A stretch of DNA of 64,000 nucleotides from Selaginella tamariscina (GCA_003024785.1 PUQB01000490.1:1-64000); one strand, 5' to 3'. Numbered from the stretch's first letter, positions 22,561 to 35,434 are shown. The notes: generated from the letters alone by a model not told the origin. Translations and numbers: made by a program.

Positions 22561-23835
22561 ATATATCAATGAATGAGAGATTGAGTGTATGCATTTAAAA
22601 AATCAATGTCATGTAAGGTATTACTAATATAATTGACTATTAACTAAAATCAAAAGCATGAATCAAGCACAAACTCCAAATTCAATGGCAAACAATGGAA
22701 AGGATTTTAAATAATTGATGTTCTCATGAATCTATGTATTCAAATTCCTAAAAAAGTAAGTATTTGGTAACAACACATTGGATGACTCCATAGCCATATT
22801 ATGCTCATACAATGGCATGACGAACATCCCATCGCACAATGAGGGGATTACAAAATCACAATGAACACTTACCATTCAGACTCTTAAACAATACTTTCAT
22901 TGTTTACTTTCACATTAATCAAATAATTAGGTTCTCTTACCAGTTGTTGAGTTTGTTTACAATGGACACTATGTGTTCATTAGGTAATCATATGAGTTTT
23001 CAGTCATATCAATAGTCAATCTTATAGCAGAATAATGTATCACTCATTTTTGAGAAATTCAAGATGATGTCACTTGTTAGGTGTCTCATGTTAGAGGGTG
23101 TCAACATTAATTTACATATCATTCTTGCACCTCATCTCCTTTGTATTAGCCCAATGATAAGTATGGCTCTATATTGTTATTAGGGTTTCATTTGTCCATG
23201 TGACAAACTTGAGAAACATCCATTTCTTGTGCTCGAATGATTGTCTAATGTTAGATATCATCTTTAACTTCTAGCTTTCCTCCATCTTCATCCGGTTTTC
23301 TTGTCTCATTACTCAAGCCATACTAGGTTCATATGATATGACGCACATCATTCATTCACCACATGAGTCTAAGCATGATGTGGCTGTTATTTTAAACTCC
23401 AAGTTGCATTGCAGTTGTATATACTACTTGGTTAATTGAGTTACTACTTGAGAACAAACATATAATCTTTTTCATACTCAATATTTAATTGCTACTTTCA
23501 TCGATGTTATTTATTCAAACATGGTCTTCATACGTTGGGGGCTCGTTTTATAAGAAGGGATACTATCAAGACTTCATCCATATTGTCACTACTAAATCAT
23601 CGTTACTCATCTTGAGTGGACCATCATCACTACTAACCATTTCATCTTGATCGGACCTAATTGAATGTACTTTGAGTGGATCAATTTCATCTTCTTGTAT
23701 ATAAATTAGGGTTCTACTGATATTTTAATAACACAAGTCTTCACTGGTTTAATCAAATTCTATTTTGATTATTTTTAGTCAGTGGTATGATATATGCACA
23801 CAATATCAACATGCCTACAAATTACACATCAATGA
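22561..23835. other. Non-coding AT-rich DNA
   Basis: No supported gene, RNA or clear repeat. Weakly repeated phrases such as ATGACG(A/C)ACATC near 22820 and 23340 suggest old repeat sequence. Confidence 0.4.
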
Positions 23836-23837
23836 GA

Positions 23838-24040
23838 TAGAGGACACCTACCATACTGCATTAGGTTGACAAGGTAGAGGGACTATGCCATAGTCCCATG
23901 CATTATCAACGTACCCACAAGGTGCACATGACTGAGTCCACATCTGCCACATCGTATTGTGTTGATAAGGTAGAGGGACTATACCACATTCCCATGTACT
24001 ATCAACATGTCTCCAAGGTGCAGAACGACTAGGCCACATG
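23838..24040. repeat. Two tandem copies of an approximately 103-bp unit
   Basis: Copies near 23848-23946 and 23947-24040 share GACAAGGTAGAGGGACTATG / GATAAGGTAGAGGGACTATA, CCCATG..TATCAAC and the CAAGGTGCA..ACGACT block. The copies are about 80 percent alike by eye. Confidence 0.75.
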
Positions 24041-24800
24041 TTTGTTATGCATTACCATGCGGGGACTGCATCATATGCCTGACTGTGTCCACTGACAACG
24101 CAAAGGGTCGAGACCATTTGCCTGCTTCCTTGTATAGCATTGCCAACACTCATTATCTCCTTTAATCGTATTTCTAGCCGTACTGGTATTTTCAATGTTT
24201 ATAAGTAAGACCAAGCTTATGCTGCTCCTTAGATGCATTGGTGATCTCAAATTAGAATAGGAGAGAAAATAAGACAAATTAGAATTGAGAGAATAGAGAT
24301 GAATTAAGAAGAGAGATAATACAACAACTTATTTTTCTTTAAGCCGAACGATGGATATTCCTAGTAAATACTGTGAATATGCACCATTTGAACAGCCTAG
24401 ATCTTCTAAATAGGACAAGTTTAAAATGCTGAGTTAGAAAAAGCTTGATATTTGTCATACTAATTTCTGTTATTATTATTTATAAATGAAAATTTATTGA
24501 TGTTTGTAGCGGTCCTGTTTAATTATTTTATAAGATTTAATCCTCTAGTCTTAGGGATCCAACAGGCATTCAACATGCCGCACAATGGAAAGCATTGGCA
24601 AAAAAAGGGCATGTGGATTAAGTATTTTAGATCCGCACAGCAGTATGCTCTCTAGGCATTTCTCAGTATCACAAAGGCCAAAGCTCTCTTGAGAACCTGT
24701 ACGTTGTTGTATTTTGTAGAAGCAGGAAGTTGACGAAGAAGATAAAAAAGAACTCTAGTGAAGTATAGAATAACAAGAAATATTTGACACCACTAATTAA
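24041..24800. other. No feature seen
   Basis: I find no gene or clear repeat in this stretch. Confidence 0.3.
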
Positions 24801-24899
24801 GTCCTTAAGTATCATCTTGCAACTTATTGGCCCCTGGCGATGACACCACAATAGTCGTGCCCTATGCAGCATCATGTGGATGCATCCAAACGAAGCTAA

Positions 24900-26240
24900 G
24901 CCAATCCTGAACACTCAAGCTCAAAGATTTCAGCTCCTTTATGTTACAAAACCTGCAGTCCCGCAAGCTGCGACACTGCTCAATGTCAAAGGCATAAAAT
25001 CTAGACATAGGCACACATAGACAACGAACACAAGCTCGATCATCAACCCCAGAGGCCCCTCAGCAAGAACGTTCAAGGAGCCGATGAGTAGATCTAGCGT
25101 TAGCGACTTGTGCTCCCAAGCTCAAGATCTAGAGTGACTCCAAAGTCGTAGAGGTAGAAATGCCTACCAATATACCAAGGATTTATGTCTGTATGAGGAA
25201 AACCATGCTTCTGCAGAAAATACAATTGGCTTCTAGATTGGAAAAACCCTAAACGGCTTACATGCAAGACGATCACAGATTTGGTCAGGTCCCTGCAGAG
25301 GTCTTCAGTGGTTGCAGGTTCAACTAGTCGAGGTACACCTTCTAGCTTTGTGACAACGACAGGGTTGCTATTCCAGAGGCCCCAGAAATCTAGTGGGGGA
25401 ACCAAGCAACCCTTGAGTTTTTCCAGTATTCTGCATTTAGTCTCCACCTACACGATCCATCCAAGTCAGAGAATTCTTCTTTAGCAATTGAAAGGCACAA
25501 GTACCTGGTGCCACAGCGAGACTATGCACAGGTCCTCGTGCACCTCCTCAGTGGCACAAGGATAACTGACCTTCATTATCAGCTCCTGGCTGTTTTCATC
25601 GTCAACTTTAAACACCGAGGTCCACAGGGACCTCAAGTCGCAAGAACTCGAACTTGTAGCTTGTCCTCTCCAAGTGTGACCATCTGTTGAAGTTTGAAGC
25701 ATGGCAAGCTAGCTTTCATCTTAAAAATATGGCTGACCCAGAATAAGAAGCCCAGAGACAAGAGTGAGAGGGAATTAGCACAAGCGGAGTGCAATTACCG
25801 TAAAAGAGTCGTACTCGTCCTTCCCTAGAGGTAACCATCTGGACTTCACCGCCAAGGCTATTACGAATGAGAATTTGTCTTCGAAGTCCCTTTTCCGCAA
25901 ACCTGTAGAAAATACAGAGAGAGGAAGTTCAAACAAATGCAATAAACTTACTGGAAAAGCATCACAACACCGTAGCATTTTTCAAAATCTCCAGCCAGAA
26001 CCATTTGAAGAGCAGCATTATTAGTTGTGCCAACCTTGATCAAAAGGTCCAACAACTCAGTGTTTCTCCTCTGGAAGCAGATTCTTCAATGTTAACAAGC
26101 CTCGTTGTGCAGCACTATGTACTCGTGGTGCCCACGGCTCCTTTTCCTCTTTCTGCTCTCATAGGGAAGTAATAGTACTTGTCTCCTCGTTCCACTTGAA
26201 GCGGCAACCATAAGAATTATGAGATGTAAGAATTATTGGC
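24900..26240 (-). other. Unrecognised multi-exon gene or remnant
   Basis: On the minus strand several coding-like pieces are bounded by plausible splice sites. About 26000-26150 includes HSAAQRGLL and LLDLLIKVGTTNNAALQMV. About 25805-25905 has GLRKRDFEDKFSFVIAL followed by KSRWLPLGKDEYDSF, after a pyrimidine-rich acceptor (ATTTTCTACAG) and before a GTAATT donor. About 25585-25700 has VFKVDDENSQELIMK and about 25100-25447 has GLWNSNPVVVTKLEGVPRLV. The first piece faintly recalls an ankyrin repeat (HSAAQRG), but I cannot name the family. Frames do not join cleanly, so this may be a decayed gene. Confidence 0.35.
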
Positions 26241-26999
26241 TGTGGATAGTGATTTGCTACCAAATTTATTTACAAATTAAGTTGCAACATTAAATTAATT
26301 TTAATTAATCATCCAATTAAATTAGTCTTAACTAATCATGATAAATGTTAATTTTGAGTTGCCAGTAAAAATGAATGTGCCTCATTGTACTAACTTGAAG
26401 ACCCAAATCTTCCTCACTAATTCTATGCCACACAAACCAAGACATAAAAATATAAGAAAAGGAGGTGCATGGCCATCATTCTATCTATCGGCTTTACCCA
26501 AATCCCTGTGCACCCTTCTGCCCCATCACAACTTTAGGGGCAGACCTCAATGGACCATCTGACTTTACATTTGGCTCCATCATCCTTCTAAGCATGCCAC
26601 TAAGCAGCAAACCCTAACTATTAATTATAGTATATGTATGTTTAAGCTCCACGGGGTTTTTGTGTATGCTTGATTTATGTGACGGCTAGGGATGTGCAGA
26701 TGTGCATTAGGAGCCCGAGAGGCATTTGAATTGAAATGCTGTGCATCAACTTGTGGTGAGAGTTTTTGTATGTGTGGTATTTCCCTGCCATGTTTTCATA
26801 CGCATTTTTCTGATTAAAAAGGAATTATACACACACACACATATGTATGTGTGTGTGTATATGCATAATATAGAGAAAACCTTGATCAACAACTGGGGAG
26901 GTGATCATCACTTGCTGTGGAAAGAAGAATCTTTGTGGCGGCTATTGGATAATCTAGAGTCATAAATGTTGGTGAGCTTGATAGTGTTGGAACTAAGCT
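26241..26999. other. Non-coding stretch with a CA/TG inverted microsatellite
   Basis: ACACACACACATATGTATGTGTGTGT-like sequence at 26830-26860 forms a short hairpin. Otherwise nothing is supported. Confidence 0.4.
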
Positions 27000-27019
27000 A
27001 AATAACACACATAGCCTGG

Positions 27020-28610
27020 GTAGGCAGCTCAATGTTAGAGCACCTAACACCAATGTAGAAGGTCCTAGCCTCCTCTAGTAGGCAAGTGGTTGGTAAGGAT
27101 TTGTGGGATTTGTGGTGTGTTTAGCTTAGGTGAGGATTTGGGATTTGGGATTTGTGGTGTGTTTAGCTTTGGTAGGCAGGTGGTGGGTGGCCTCTAGTAG
27201 GCAGGTAGGGATTTGTGGTGTTTAGCTTTGGTATGAGTTATTAGCTTTGGTAGGGATTTGTGGGATTTGTGGTGTGTTTAGCTTTGATATTAGAGTTATG
27301 GTGGGTGGCCTCTAGTAGCATGTAGGGATATGTGGTGTGTTAGCTTTGGTATCAGAGTTATGGTGGCAAGTAGGGATGTGTGTTTAGCTTTGCTATCAAG
27401 TTATGGTGGGCCTCTAGTATGCAAGTAGGGATGTGTGTGTTTAGCTTTGCTATCAAGTTATGGTGGGTGGCCTCTAGTATGCAAGTAGGGATGTGTGGTG
27501 TGTTTAGCTTTGCTATCAGAGTTATGTGGGGTGGCCTCTAGTAGGCAAGTAGGGATGTGTGGTGTGTTTAGCTTTGGCCTCTAGTAGGTAGGTAGGGTGT
27601 GTTTAGCTTTGGTATCAGAGTTATGGTTAGCATGTAGGGATGTGTGGTGTGTTTAGCTTTGGTACCAAAGTTATGGTCGGTGGCCTCTAGTAGGCAGGTA
27701 GGGATGCGTGGTGTGTTTAGCTTAGGGGTATTAGAGTTATGGTCGGTGGCCTCTAGTAGGCAAGTAGGGATGTGTGGCGTGTTTAGCTTTGGTATCAGAG
27801 TTATGGTTGATGGCCTCTAGTAGGCAGGTAGGGATGTGTGGTGTGTTTAGCTTTGGCCTCTAGTAGGCAAGTAGGGATGTGTGGTGTGTTTAGCTTAGGG
27901 GGTATCAGAGTTATGGTTGGTGGCCTCTAGTAGGCAAGTAGGAAAATGTGGTGTTCAACTTTGGTCTCTAGTAGGCAGGTAGGGATGTGTGGTGTGTTCA
28001 ACTTAGGAGGTATTAGAGCTATGATTGGTGGCCTATAGTAGGCAGGTAGGGATGTGGTGTGTTCAACTTAGGGGGTATCAGAGCTATGGTTAGAGAGTGT
28101 GATGTGTTCAACTTAGGGGGTATCAAAGCTATGGTTGGATGGCCTCTAGTAGTGTGTGGTGTGTTCAACTTAGGGGTATCAAAGCTGTGGTTGGATGGCC
28201 TTTAGTAGGCATGTAGAGATGTGTGGTGGTTCAACTTAGGGGTATTAGAGCTATGGTTGGATGGCCTCTAGTAGGTAGGTAGGGATGTGTGTTTTAGCTT
28301 AGGGGGTATTAGAGCTATGGTTGGATGGCCTCTAGTAGGCAAGTAGGGATGTGTGGTGTGTTCATCTTAGGAGGTATTAGAGCTATAGTTGGATGGCCTC
28401 TAGTAGGCAGGTAGGGATGTGGTGTGTTTAGCTTAGGGAGTATCAAAGTTATGGTCGGTGGCTCTAGTAGGCAGGTAGGGATGTGTAGTGTATTTAGCTT
28501 AGGGTGTGTGGTGTGTTCAGCTTAGGGGGTATCAGAGCTATGGGATGGCCTCTAGTAGGCAGGTAGGAATGTGTGATGTGTTCAACTTAGGAGGGAGTGT
28601 TGGAACTAAG
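27020..28610. repeat. Minisatellite A, irregular units of about 60-90 bp
   Basis: About 1.6 kb of repeats of GGCCTCTAGTAGGCAGGTAG, GGATGTGTGGTGTGTTTAGC and TTTGGTATCAGAGTTATGGT. Units are truncated and recombined irregularly. The array opens with a partial tRNA-like sequence (AGCTCAATGTTAGAGCAC, about 27025-27045). Confidence 0.9.
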
Positions 28611-30955
28611 CTGAATAACACACACAACTCATGAAGGATGATGTGGTTGCACATGGATGGCCTCTAGTAGGCAAGTAGGATGTGTTAGCTTAGGATCCAA
28701 CACTTCCAACCTCCAGGTACAACTTTGACAAGTTCGAGAGGCTCAAGCCAAAGATGATACAAGGTGTGGACGACATGCTCCCCTAAGCCGAACACACCAC
28801 ACACTACCCCCTAAGCTGGTAAGGATGTGTGGTGTGTTCAGCTTAGGGGGGAGTGTTGGAACTAAGCTGGTAGGAATGTGTGTGTGCAGCTTAGGGGGGA
28901 TTGTTGGAACTAAGATGAATACACACACAGCTTGTGGAGGATGATGTGGCACTTGTATAGAATTTTGTAGAAGTCTAGTCAGCTAGGGAAGTTCAGCTTA
29001 GGATGAGTGGTTGGTGATGTGGCACTTGTATAGAATTTTGTAGAATCTTAGTAGTTGGTAGGCGGCTAGGAAGTTCAACTTAGGGGGTAGTGGGTGTGTT
29101 CAACTTAGGGGGAGTGTTGGAACTAAGCTAAATAACACACACATACTGTGAGAATGGTGTGGCTAGTGATGTGGCACATGTATAAAATTGAATTTTGTAG
29201 TATAGGTAGGTTGGTAGGGAAGTTCAACTTAGGGGGGAGTGTTGGAACGAAGTTGGTACTAAGATGGTAAGGATGTGTGGTGTGTTTAGCTTAGGGTAGT
29301 GTGTGGTGTGTTCAGCTTAGGAGGGAGTGTTGGAACTAAGTTGGTACTAAGCTGGTAAAGATGTGTGGTGTGTTCAGCTTAGGGACTAAGATGAATAACA
29401 CACAACCCGTGGAGGATGATGTGGCTAGTGATGTGGCACTTGTATAGAATTTTGTAGAAGTCTTAGAGTAGGTAGGCAGCTAGGGAATAAGAGTAGACAC
29501 TAAACAGGGAAGACATGCCTCATGAATAAGCTTATAACCTTTTTACATAGCTCGGTAGGTAGCTCAGTGGTAGAGCACTTGGCACTAGTGTAGAGGTCCT
29601 ACACATCCCCTACCTCTAATAGGATGTTGGAAATTAGATCTGAATAGGCCAAAAATTGAACCCAAGACCAAGCTGAATATCAGAGGTAGGGGGATGTGTT
29701 GGAACTAAGTTGAATAACACACACGACCAGGGCGGCAGGTTGCTCTACCCCTAAGGTAGGGGGATGTGTTGGAACTAAGATGTATAACACACATGGCTGG
29801 GGCGGTAGGTTGCTCTACCACTAAGGTAGGGGGATGTGTTGGAACTAGCTAAATAACACACATGGTTGGGGCAGCAAGTTGCTCTACCACTGAGGTAGGG
29901 AGATGTGTGGAACTAAGGTAAATAAAACACATAGCTAGGGTGGGGCATGTAGGGAATGTGTTGAACTAAGCTGAATAACACACAGTGGGCAGGTAGGGAA
30001 TGTGTTGGAACTTAAGCTGAATAACACACAGTGGGGCAGGTAGGGAATGTGTTGGAACTAAGCTGAATAACACCAAGCTAAAAACACACACAGTCGAGGC
30101 GACATGTTGCTCTACCATTGAGCTTGGGGATGTGTTGGAACTAAGCTGTATAACACACATGGCTGGGGCGATAGGTTGCTCTACCACTAAGGTAGGGGGA
30201 TGTGTTGGAACTAAGCTAATAACACACACGGTTGGGGCAGCAAGTTGCTCTACCACTGAGGTAGGGAGAGTGTTAGAACTAAGGTAAATAAAACACACAG
30301 CCAGAGTGGGGCATGTAGGAATGTGTTGGAACTAAGCTGAATAACACACATTGGGGCAGGTAGGGAATGTGGGTTGCTCAATGGGATGTATTGGAACTAA
30401 GTTGAATAACACTAAACTGAATAACACATAGTGGGTAGGTAGGGAATGTGTTGGAACTAAGTTGAAAACTAAGCTAAATAACACACAGTGGGGCAGGTAG
30501 GGAATGTGTTGGAACTAAGTTGAATAACACATGCTAAATAACACACAGTGAGGCAGGTAGGGAATGTGTTGGAACTAAGCTAAATAACACACACAACCTC
30601 GGGGATGTGTTGGAACTAAGCTAAATAACACATACAACCTCAGGGATGTGTTGGAACTAAGTTAAATAACACACACAGTCAAGGCTACAGGTTGCTCTAC
30701 CATTGAGCTTGGGATGTGTTGGAACTAAGCTGAATAGGGGATGTGTTGGAACTAAGCTGAATAGGGATGTGTTGGAACTAAGTTGAATACACAACATCTA
30801 GGGCAGGTACCTTAGTGGTAGGGCATGTTAGTCTACCACTGAGGTAGGGGATGTGTTGGAACTAAGCTAAATAACTAAGCTGAATAACACACACACCGGG
30901 CATGTCGCTCCCTGAGGTAGGGGATGTGTTGGAACTAAGTTGAATAAGACACATG
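28600..30955. repeat. Minisatellite B, TGTTGGAACTAAG units with antisense A-box
   Basis: About 2.3 kb of irregular repeats built on GGGGATGTGTTGGAACTAAG then CTGAATAACACACA, spaced about 45-110 bp. Many units include GTTGCTCTACCACTGAGGTA, the reverse complement of a tRNA A-box-type sequence. Each core has TGTT...AACA ends, like a minimal LTR or target. No ORF here is credible. Confidence 0.9.
29548..29612 (+). repeat. tRNA-like fragment inside the minisatellite
   Basis: AGCTCGGTAGGTAGCTCAGT then GGTAGAGCACTTGGCAC and GTGTAGAGGTCCTA resemble the 5' half of a tRNA-derived SINE (A-box TAGCTCAGTGGTAGAGCA). The B-box half is missing. Confidence 0.55.
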
Positions 30956-30957
30956 GC

Positions 30958-31036
30958 CGGGGCCAGGTAGTTCATTGGTAGAGCAGAGCACCGGTGTAGG
31001 AGGTCCTGGGTTCAATCCTTGGCCTGTCCAGATCCA
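30958..31036 (+). mobile_element. tRNA-derived SINE head (A and B boxes)
   Basis: GGCCAGGTAGTTCATTGGTA, AGAGCACCGGTGTAGGAGG and TCCTGGGTTCAATCCTTGGC give an A-box and a B-box (GGTTCAATCC) at tRNA spacing. It resembles plant Au-type SINE 5' ends. It is not a functional tRNA by eye, because the acceptor and D-arm pairings are imperfect and it joins the minisatellite. Confidence 0.6.
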
Positions 31037-31119
31037 TTTTCAGTGTATCGCAACCAGATCCTGCGCAAACACCAGAACGGTTCCCACGGGCAGTAACAAT
31101 TCCAGTGTATCGCATGGAT

Positions 31120-31262
31120 ATGAGATCAGCAAGAAAGACGTCATGCCCATCGAGTACAAGGCAAGAATGGATAACAAAAAGTAAAGGGATAGATCAGCAA
31201 GAAAGACGTCATGCCCATCGAGTACAAGGCAAGAGAATGGATAACAAAAAGTAAAGTTCATC
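31120..31262. repeat. Tandem duplication of about 71 bp
   Basis: GATCAGCAAGAAAGACGTCA, then CATCGAGTACAAGGCAAGA and GGATAACAAAAAGTAAAG, occurs at about 31122-31189 and again at about 31192-31260. Both copies would read ISKKDVMPIEYKAR in frame. The source gene is unknown. Confidence 0.85.
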
Positions 31263-32754
31263 ACAAGGGCAAGGAAGCTCGCCTCTTTGACCATGGTTTG
31301 TTCCAACTACCACTTGATCTGGACGGTGATCCGATACGGACAACCAGGGTAATGTTTTGCTGGGGCCAGAGCAAATTGTGGGAGGATGAGTGGCCAAGAC
31401 GTATGCTTCTTCCCCCTCATTAAGGATATCATTTCCTCGTAATATGGAGTACGGTTCATACGTAGTTAAGAGATCGACTTCAAGGTTTCTGAGAGTTGCT
31501 GGAGTCTTTTAAAATGTATAGAAGAATTCCTGGCGAACGAAGTATGAACCGTCTCCGTGCATGACCGATGCATGCATAGATCGTGGGAGATCCATAGTTT
31601 GCAGAGTTTCTTGCGATCTTACGATATGCTTCAGCAAGATCCTGCTGGCTTGACAGAAAAGGTTCTACTTACCTTCAGAAAGACGTTAACTGCTCGGTAT
31701 CGGCCAACACACGCTTGCTTGCTCCGGCAGCAGTTCAGCTAGAGCTTCACCACCTAGCGGTTTGCACCGCTACTAAACCAGGTGGCTTGCTGCTAGGGCT
31801 TACCGTGGTGACTTGGTACAGACCCATAATATCAGCAAGGGCCTGGCAGCTTCATCTTCAGATAATGGCTGATCCTTGTCTTTCTTCTGAGTTCTTTTCA
31901 GAAACGCTTGCTTGTACCTCTCCGTTTCTTCTCTTCGTTTGCTGCTATTGTTTCTTGTAGTCCCCAGTCTTGCCTAGTCTCATCGTGTGTCTCCCGCCGC
32001 TATGAACCGTGATTACCTTGACCTCTAATCCACCCTCTTCCTTCGGACCCTGTACACTTAGAGTTGGTTTTATATGTGTGTGTGTGTGTATGTGTTGTGT
32101 AAGAAGCATACTGAGTAGAACTCTTGCATGTCCAATTTTTGTAACCAAACCAACAGGCCTCCTCAGAAATGGCCTCATCAATAATAAACTCATCCAACAA
32201 ACACGCGCCGCAATTCAACCTACATATTTATAAACTTGATGTGTTCAGGAGAACCTAAGGTGCAGGAAGCCTCAAGAATATCCGCTTTGCACTCAAATTC
32301 CAATGTCGCACACGTCTTACTGTTTCACTACACACGCACATACGCTTGTGTTGTTAGAATATATATATATATAACTAACGTTCTGTAGCCCAACAAGTTT
32401 ACAATTTGGTTTCCTTACCATCTTCTTTGAGCCTATAGAACTAATGAGCAACCTTCTTAGCTGCTCTCACTTGGGAAAATCAACATTGCTTAATCCGGGT
32501 TAGATTCAAGTGCTGTATCTTGCACAAATGCACAAATGAGTCACTGTGATGTATTCTATGTTGTGATCCACTACATTACTGCCTGTTTATTATGTTCAGT
32601 GTACTCATATTTAATACTAATTAATTACTGGCGGTTTTATATTTTAAATTTTATTAATCCGAACCGGGAATCCGATGGCACGGCAAGGCCGGCGAGGGTT
32701 CAGGTGCAGGCAGCTGCGGGATCGACGGGGGGAAGACGGGTCGAATGACAACTA
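31263..32754. other. No supported gene
   Basis: Short open frames at 31263-32230 (for example ARLFDHGLFQLPLDL at about 31285) may be gene debris, but I cannot identify them. (GT)n lies at about 32078-32100 and (TA)n at about 32358-32372. Confidence 0.35.
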
Positions 32755-33180
32755 ATGGCAGATTCACTTCAAATCTTGTTGCAGAAGCGGAACAAGTATT
32801 TGAATCCATCGAATATCCCAACGTGTTCTCCTACAGCATGTTGCTGCAGACATACCCACAATGGTGAGATACACCAAGCAAGGCTCCTCTTTGAAAGAAT
32901 GAATCAAAAGGACGTCGTTTCCTGGATCACTATGATAACCGCGTAAACGAGGCATGACTTATGAGGCCGGCCATCTGTTCAGAAGAGCTCCTCTCATCAA
33001 CACAGTCTCGTGAAACTCGGGATTTGCTCTCCGGGAACATTATACTTGCCGGATATACCCGTGAAGGGCATTTCGACCAAGCGAGAGAAATTTTTAACAA
33101 AATGCCAGAGAGAGATATAGTGTCTTACAATGATGAACGTAAGCGAGCTTGAAAATGCAAAGGAAATATTTGACCTCCAC
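32755..33180 (+). pseudogene. PPR gene fragment
   Basis: Frames carry PPR phrases: AEQVFESIEYPNVFSYSMLL, GEIHQARLLFERMNQKDVVS, WITMITA, then GYTREGHFDQAREIFNKMPE with RDIVSYN. The reading frame changes at least three times within about 400 bp and no start or E/DYW tail is present. It is a decayed fragment of a second PPR gene, unrelated in detail to the one at 11.1-13.3 kb. Confidence 0.7.
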
Positions 33181-33464
33181 AAGACTACGATCCGGCATAT
33201 GCAGCAAGCGGGAGAATGCGAGAAAGACAGCCGTTTGGATCTTCCACTTTGAATGAAAAATAATTAGCAAGCCATAACGATGGATAAACTGTCTTCACTG
33301 CCTCAGCAGAAATCAACTCCAAAGTCAAGTTAGAACTGCAACAAATGACATCGATTTTATTGCTGTATATATTAGTAATATATACCATATTACTCAATAA
33401 GAAACTTGTAATATATTATACCTGCGTTCAGTTGTTCCATATTCATTATCATCAACCTAGAAAA

Positions 33465-33502
<38 letters not shown>

Positions 33503-34705
33503 TATATTTAGTCATATAATTTTACTAATAGTATATTATTAATACTTATATCAAGTTACTTACTAAATGCAAGAGACTGTTTGCAGCAGCTAAGGGTCCT
33601 ATATCCCATTTAAGGCCTACGATTGCGTCTTATAATCATTTCTTAATATAGCAACCACTTCAACTACAGGAAGATGGCGAAATTATCCTGATTAATTAGT
33701 TAAGAGGGGATTATGTTGTGGAGGTTAGAACCTTGCAACATTTTCCAAAGTGCATGATCCACTAATGTGTCATTAGCGACATAGTCCGGGTTTCTTGTCA
33801 TTACTAAAGACACCGGAGTGGCTTCTGGCTAGCAACCACTCTTGTAGCAGAAGTCGTGCAGTGCATATATTAGTTAGTCACAAACACACACACACTCACA
33901 CACAGATGTGTGTGGAGTGCATGTAAGTACGCTATGTATGAAATGACTGATGTTTAACAATATAACAATATATGTATGTATATATGATGTATGTATGTAT
34001 GTATGTATATATAACTACAAAATATTGTGTGAATATAATAATTCAGCGTTCTTTTTATATCCAATTGTAAATTGGACTGATTATATATACATATCATATC
34101 TCTCCATTATATCTATATCTATACGTATGTACATACACATGATTCATGTGTGTGTGTTATATAAGACATGAAATGAACAATAGCTTTTCTTTGAAATTTT
34201 TAAACAAAAGTTTATCTTCGACTTTTAAAAGAAATAAAACTAAAATAAACGACAATATTGCTAGTATAAATACTGAGTGTATTTTTAAAAAATTAAATCG
34301 ATAATGTTTGTGTATTACAGTAAATTAATAAAAGTAGTAAATAATTTGATCGCGCACACACACATACACACGTATATAAAGGTATTTAGAATATATTAAA
34401 TATTCAGTTTTTTAAAATAAAATTTATGAAAATAATCACACGGCCTTGAAATATATGATTTACATGACTGCATAAATTCAAATATTAATTTATATATTTT
34501 AATATTTAATAAAAAAATATAAATTAAACAAAAGCTTTACTAGTATAATAATAGTAAAACTTATAAATTAACATGATTATTTAATGTCAAAGTATCTACT
34601 TAAAAAGGGTTAGGCCTTTTAATTATATTCACCTGATTAGGGTTAATCAACCTTAACATTTAAGGGTTTGTTACTCCATAATTTGGTTATATGTGAAAAA
34701 TATGT
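33181..34705. other. AT-rich DNA with microsatellites
   Basis: (TA)n at 33470-33497, TATG repeats at 33972-34010 and CA tracts at 33886-33904 are present. No gene is supported. Confidence 0.45.
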
Positions 34706-34709
34706 CTTT

Positions 34710-34910
34710 ACAGTAGGGTGGGACATGAACTTGTCTAGATCATTAAGGGGGAAATCTTATGGAGTTATCCTTTGGGACTTATTTAAGTTTCTCAATAATT
34801 TGGACATTTGAGCTAGAGCCTAATTTTGTCCTAAAAACTTAAGTATTGATAAATGATGTTAAATAACCATTCACCAGCCATGTGTTGTGTCACAATTTTA
34901 ACAACAAATT
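34710..34910 (+). mobile_element. Dispersed repeat, degenerate partial copy
   Basis: GTAGGGTGGGACATGAACTT, GTCTAGATCATTAAGG, GTTATCCTTTGGGACTT and CAGCCATGTGTTGTGTCACA follow the same order as copy 1 (14650-14910) in the same orientation, but are much diverged. Confidence 0.5.
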
Positions 34911-35434
34911 TTCTTTTTAGAATTTAACATGTGATAAACTTTTTCGAATTTAGCATGTGATATCTGATTAATTTAAACAATAGAGTATCATTTAGAAGTC
35001 TAATTTAGTTATTTAGAAGTCTATTATATATTTTTTTAAAAATGACAATTCAAATCCATATGCTAGTGTCTAAAAGAATCTTTAAATAATAATAAATTTC
35101 TCTAATTTAATTATGAATACAATTATAATTTATTAATTATAAATAAAAGTTTAAAAGGACATTTACACTGTTAGGTGCATCACACCCTTAACCTAAAGTT
35201 TTGCTTTGTCTTTACTATTTTAAATTAAATGGGTCATAAATTATAAATTTTAAAAGCAATTTTTTAATTATTAAATAAATTTTTAATGATATTTAAAATC
35301 TTATAAGCAGTACTTTTAGGTTTATTAAAAGACCTTTAAACCTTAAAAGGTTATTTATTATACAATATTTTAGAATTTTTTAAAAGGTTACAAATACTTT
35401 ATAAAGCAAGTTAGGTTTAGGATTGAGTTATAAT

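Noticed and set aside
29966-30298. 110-aa minus-strand ORF with repeated LSSNT/LVPTHPP phrases
   Set aside because: This is a translation of the minisatellite unit, not a gene.
27020-30955. CRISPR-like or coding repeat array
   Set aside because: Repeats are irregular in length and spacing, lack constant spacers, occur in a plant nuclear context, and the ORFs through them are repeat artefacts.
30958-31036. Functional tRNA gene
   Set aside because: A- and B-boxes are present but the D-arm and acceptor pairings look poor, and the sequence grades into the minisatellite; a SINE head fits better.
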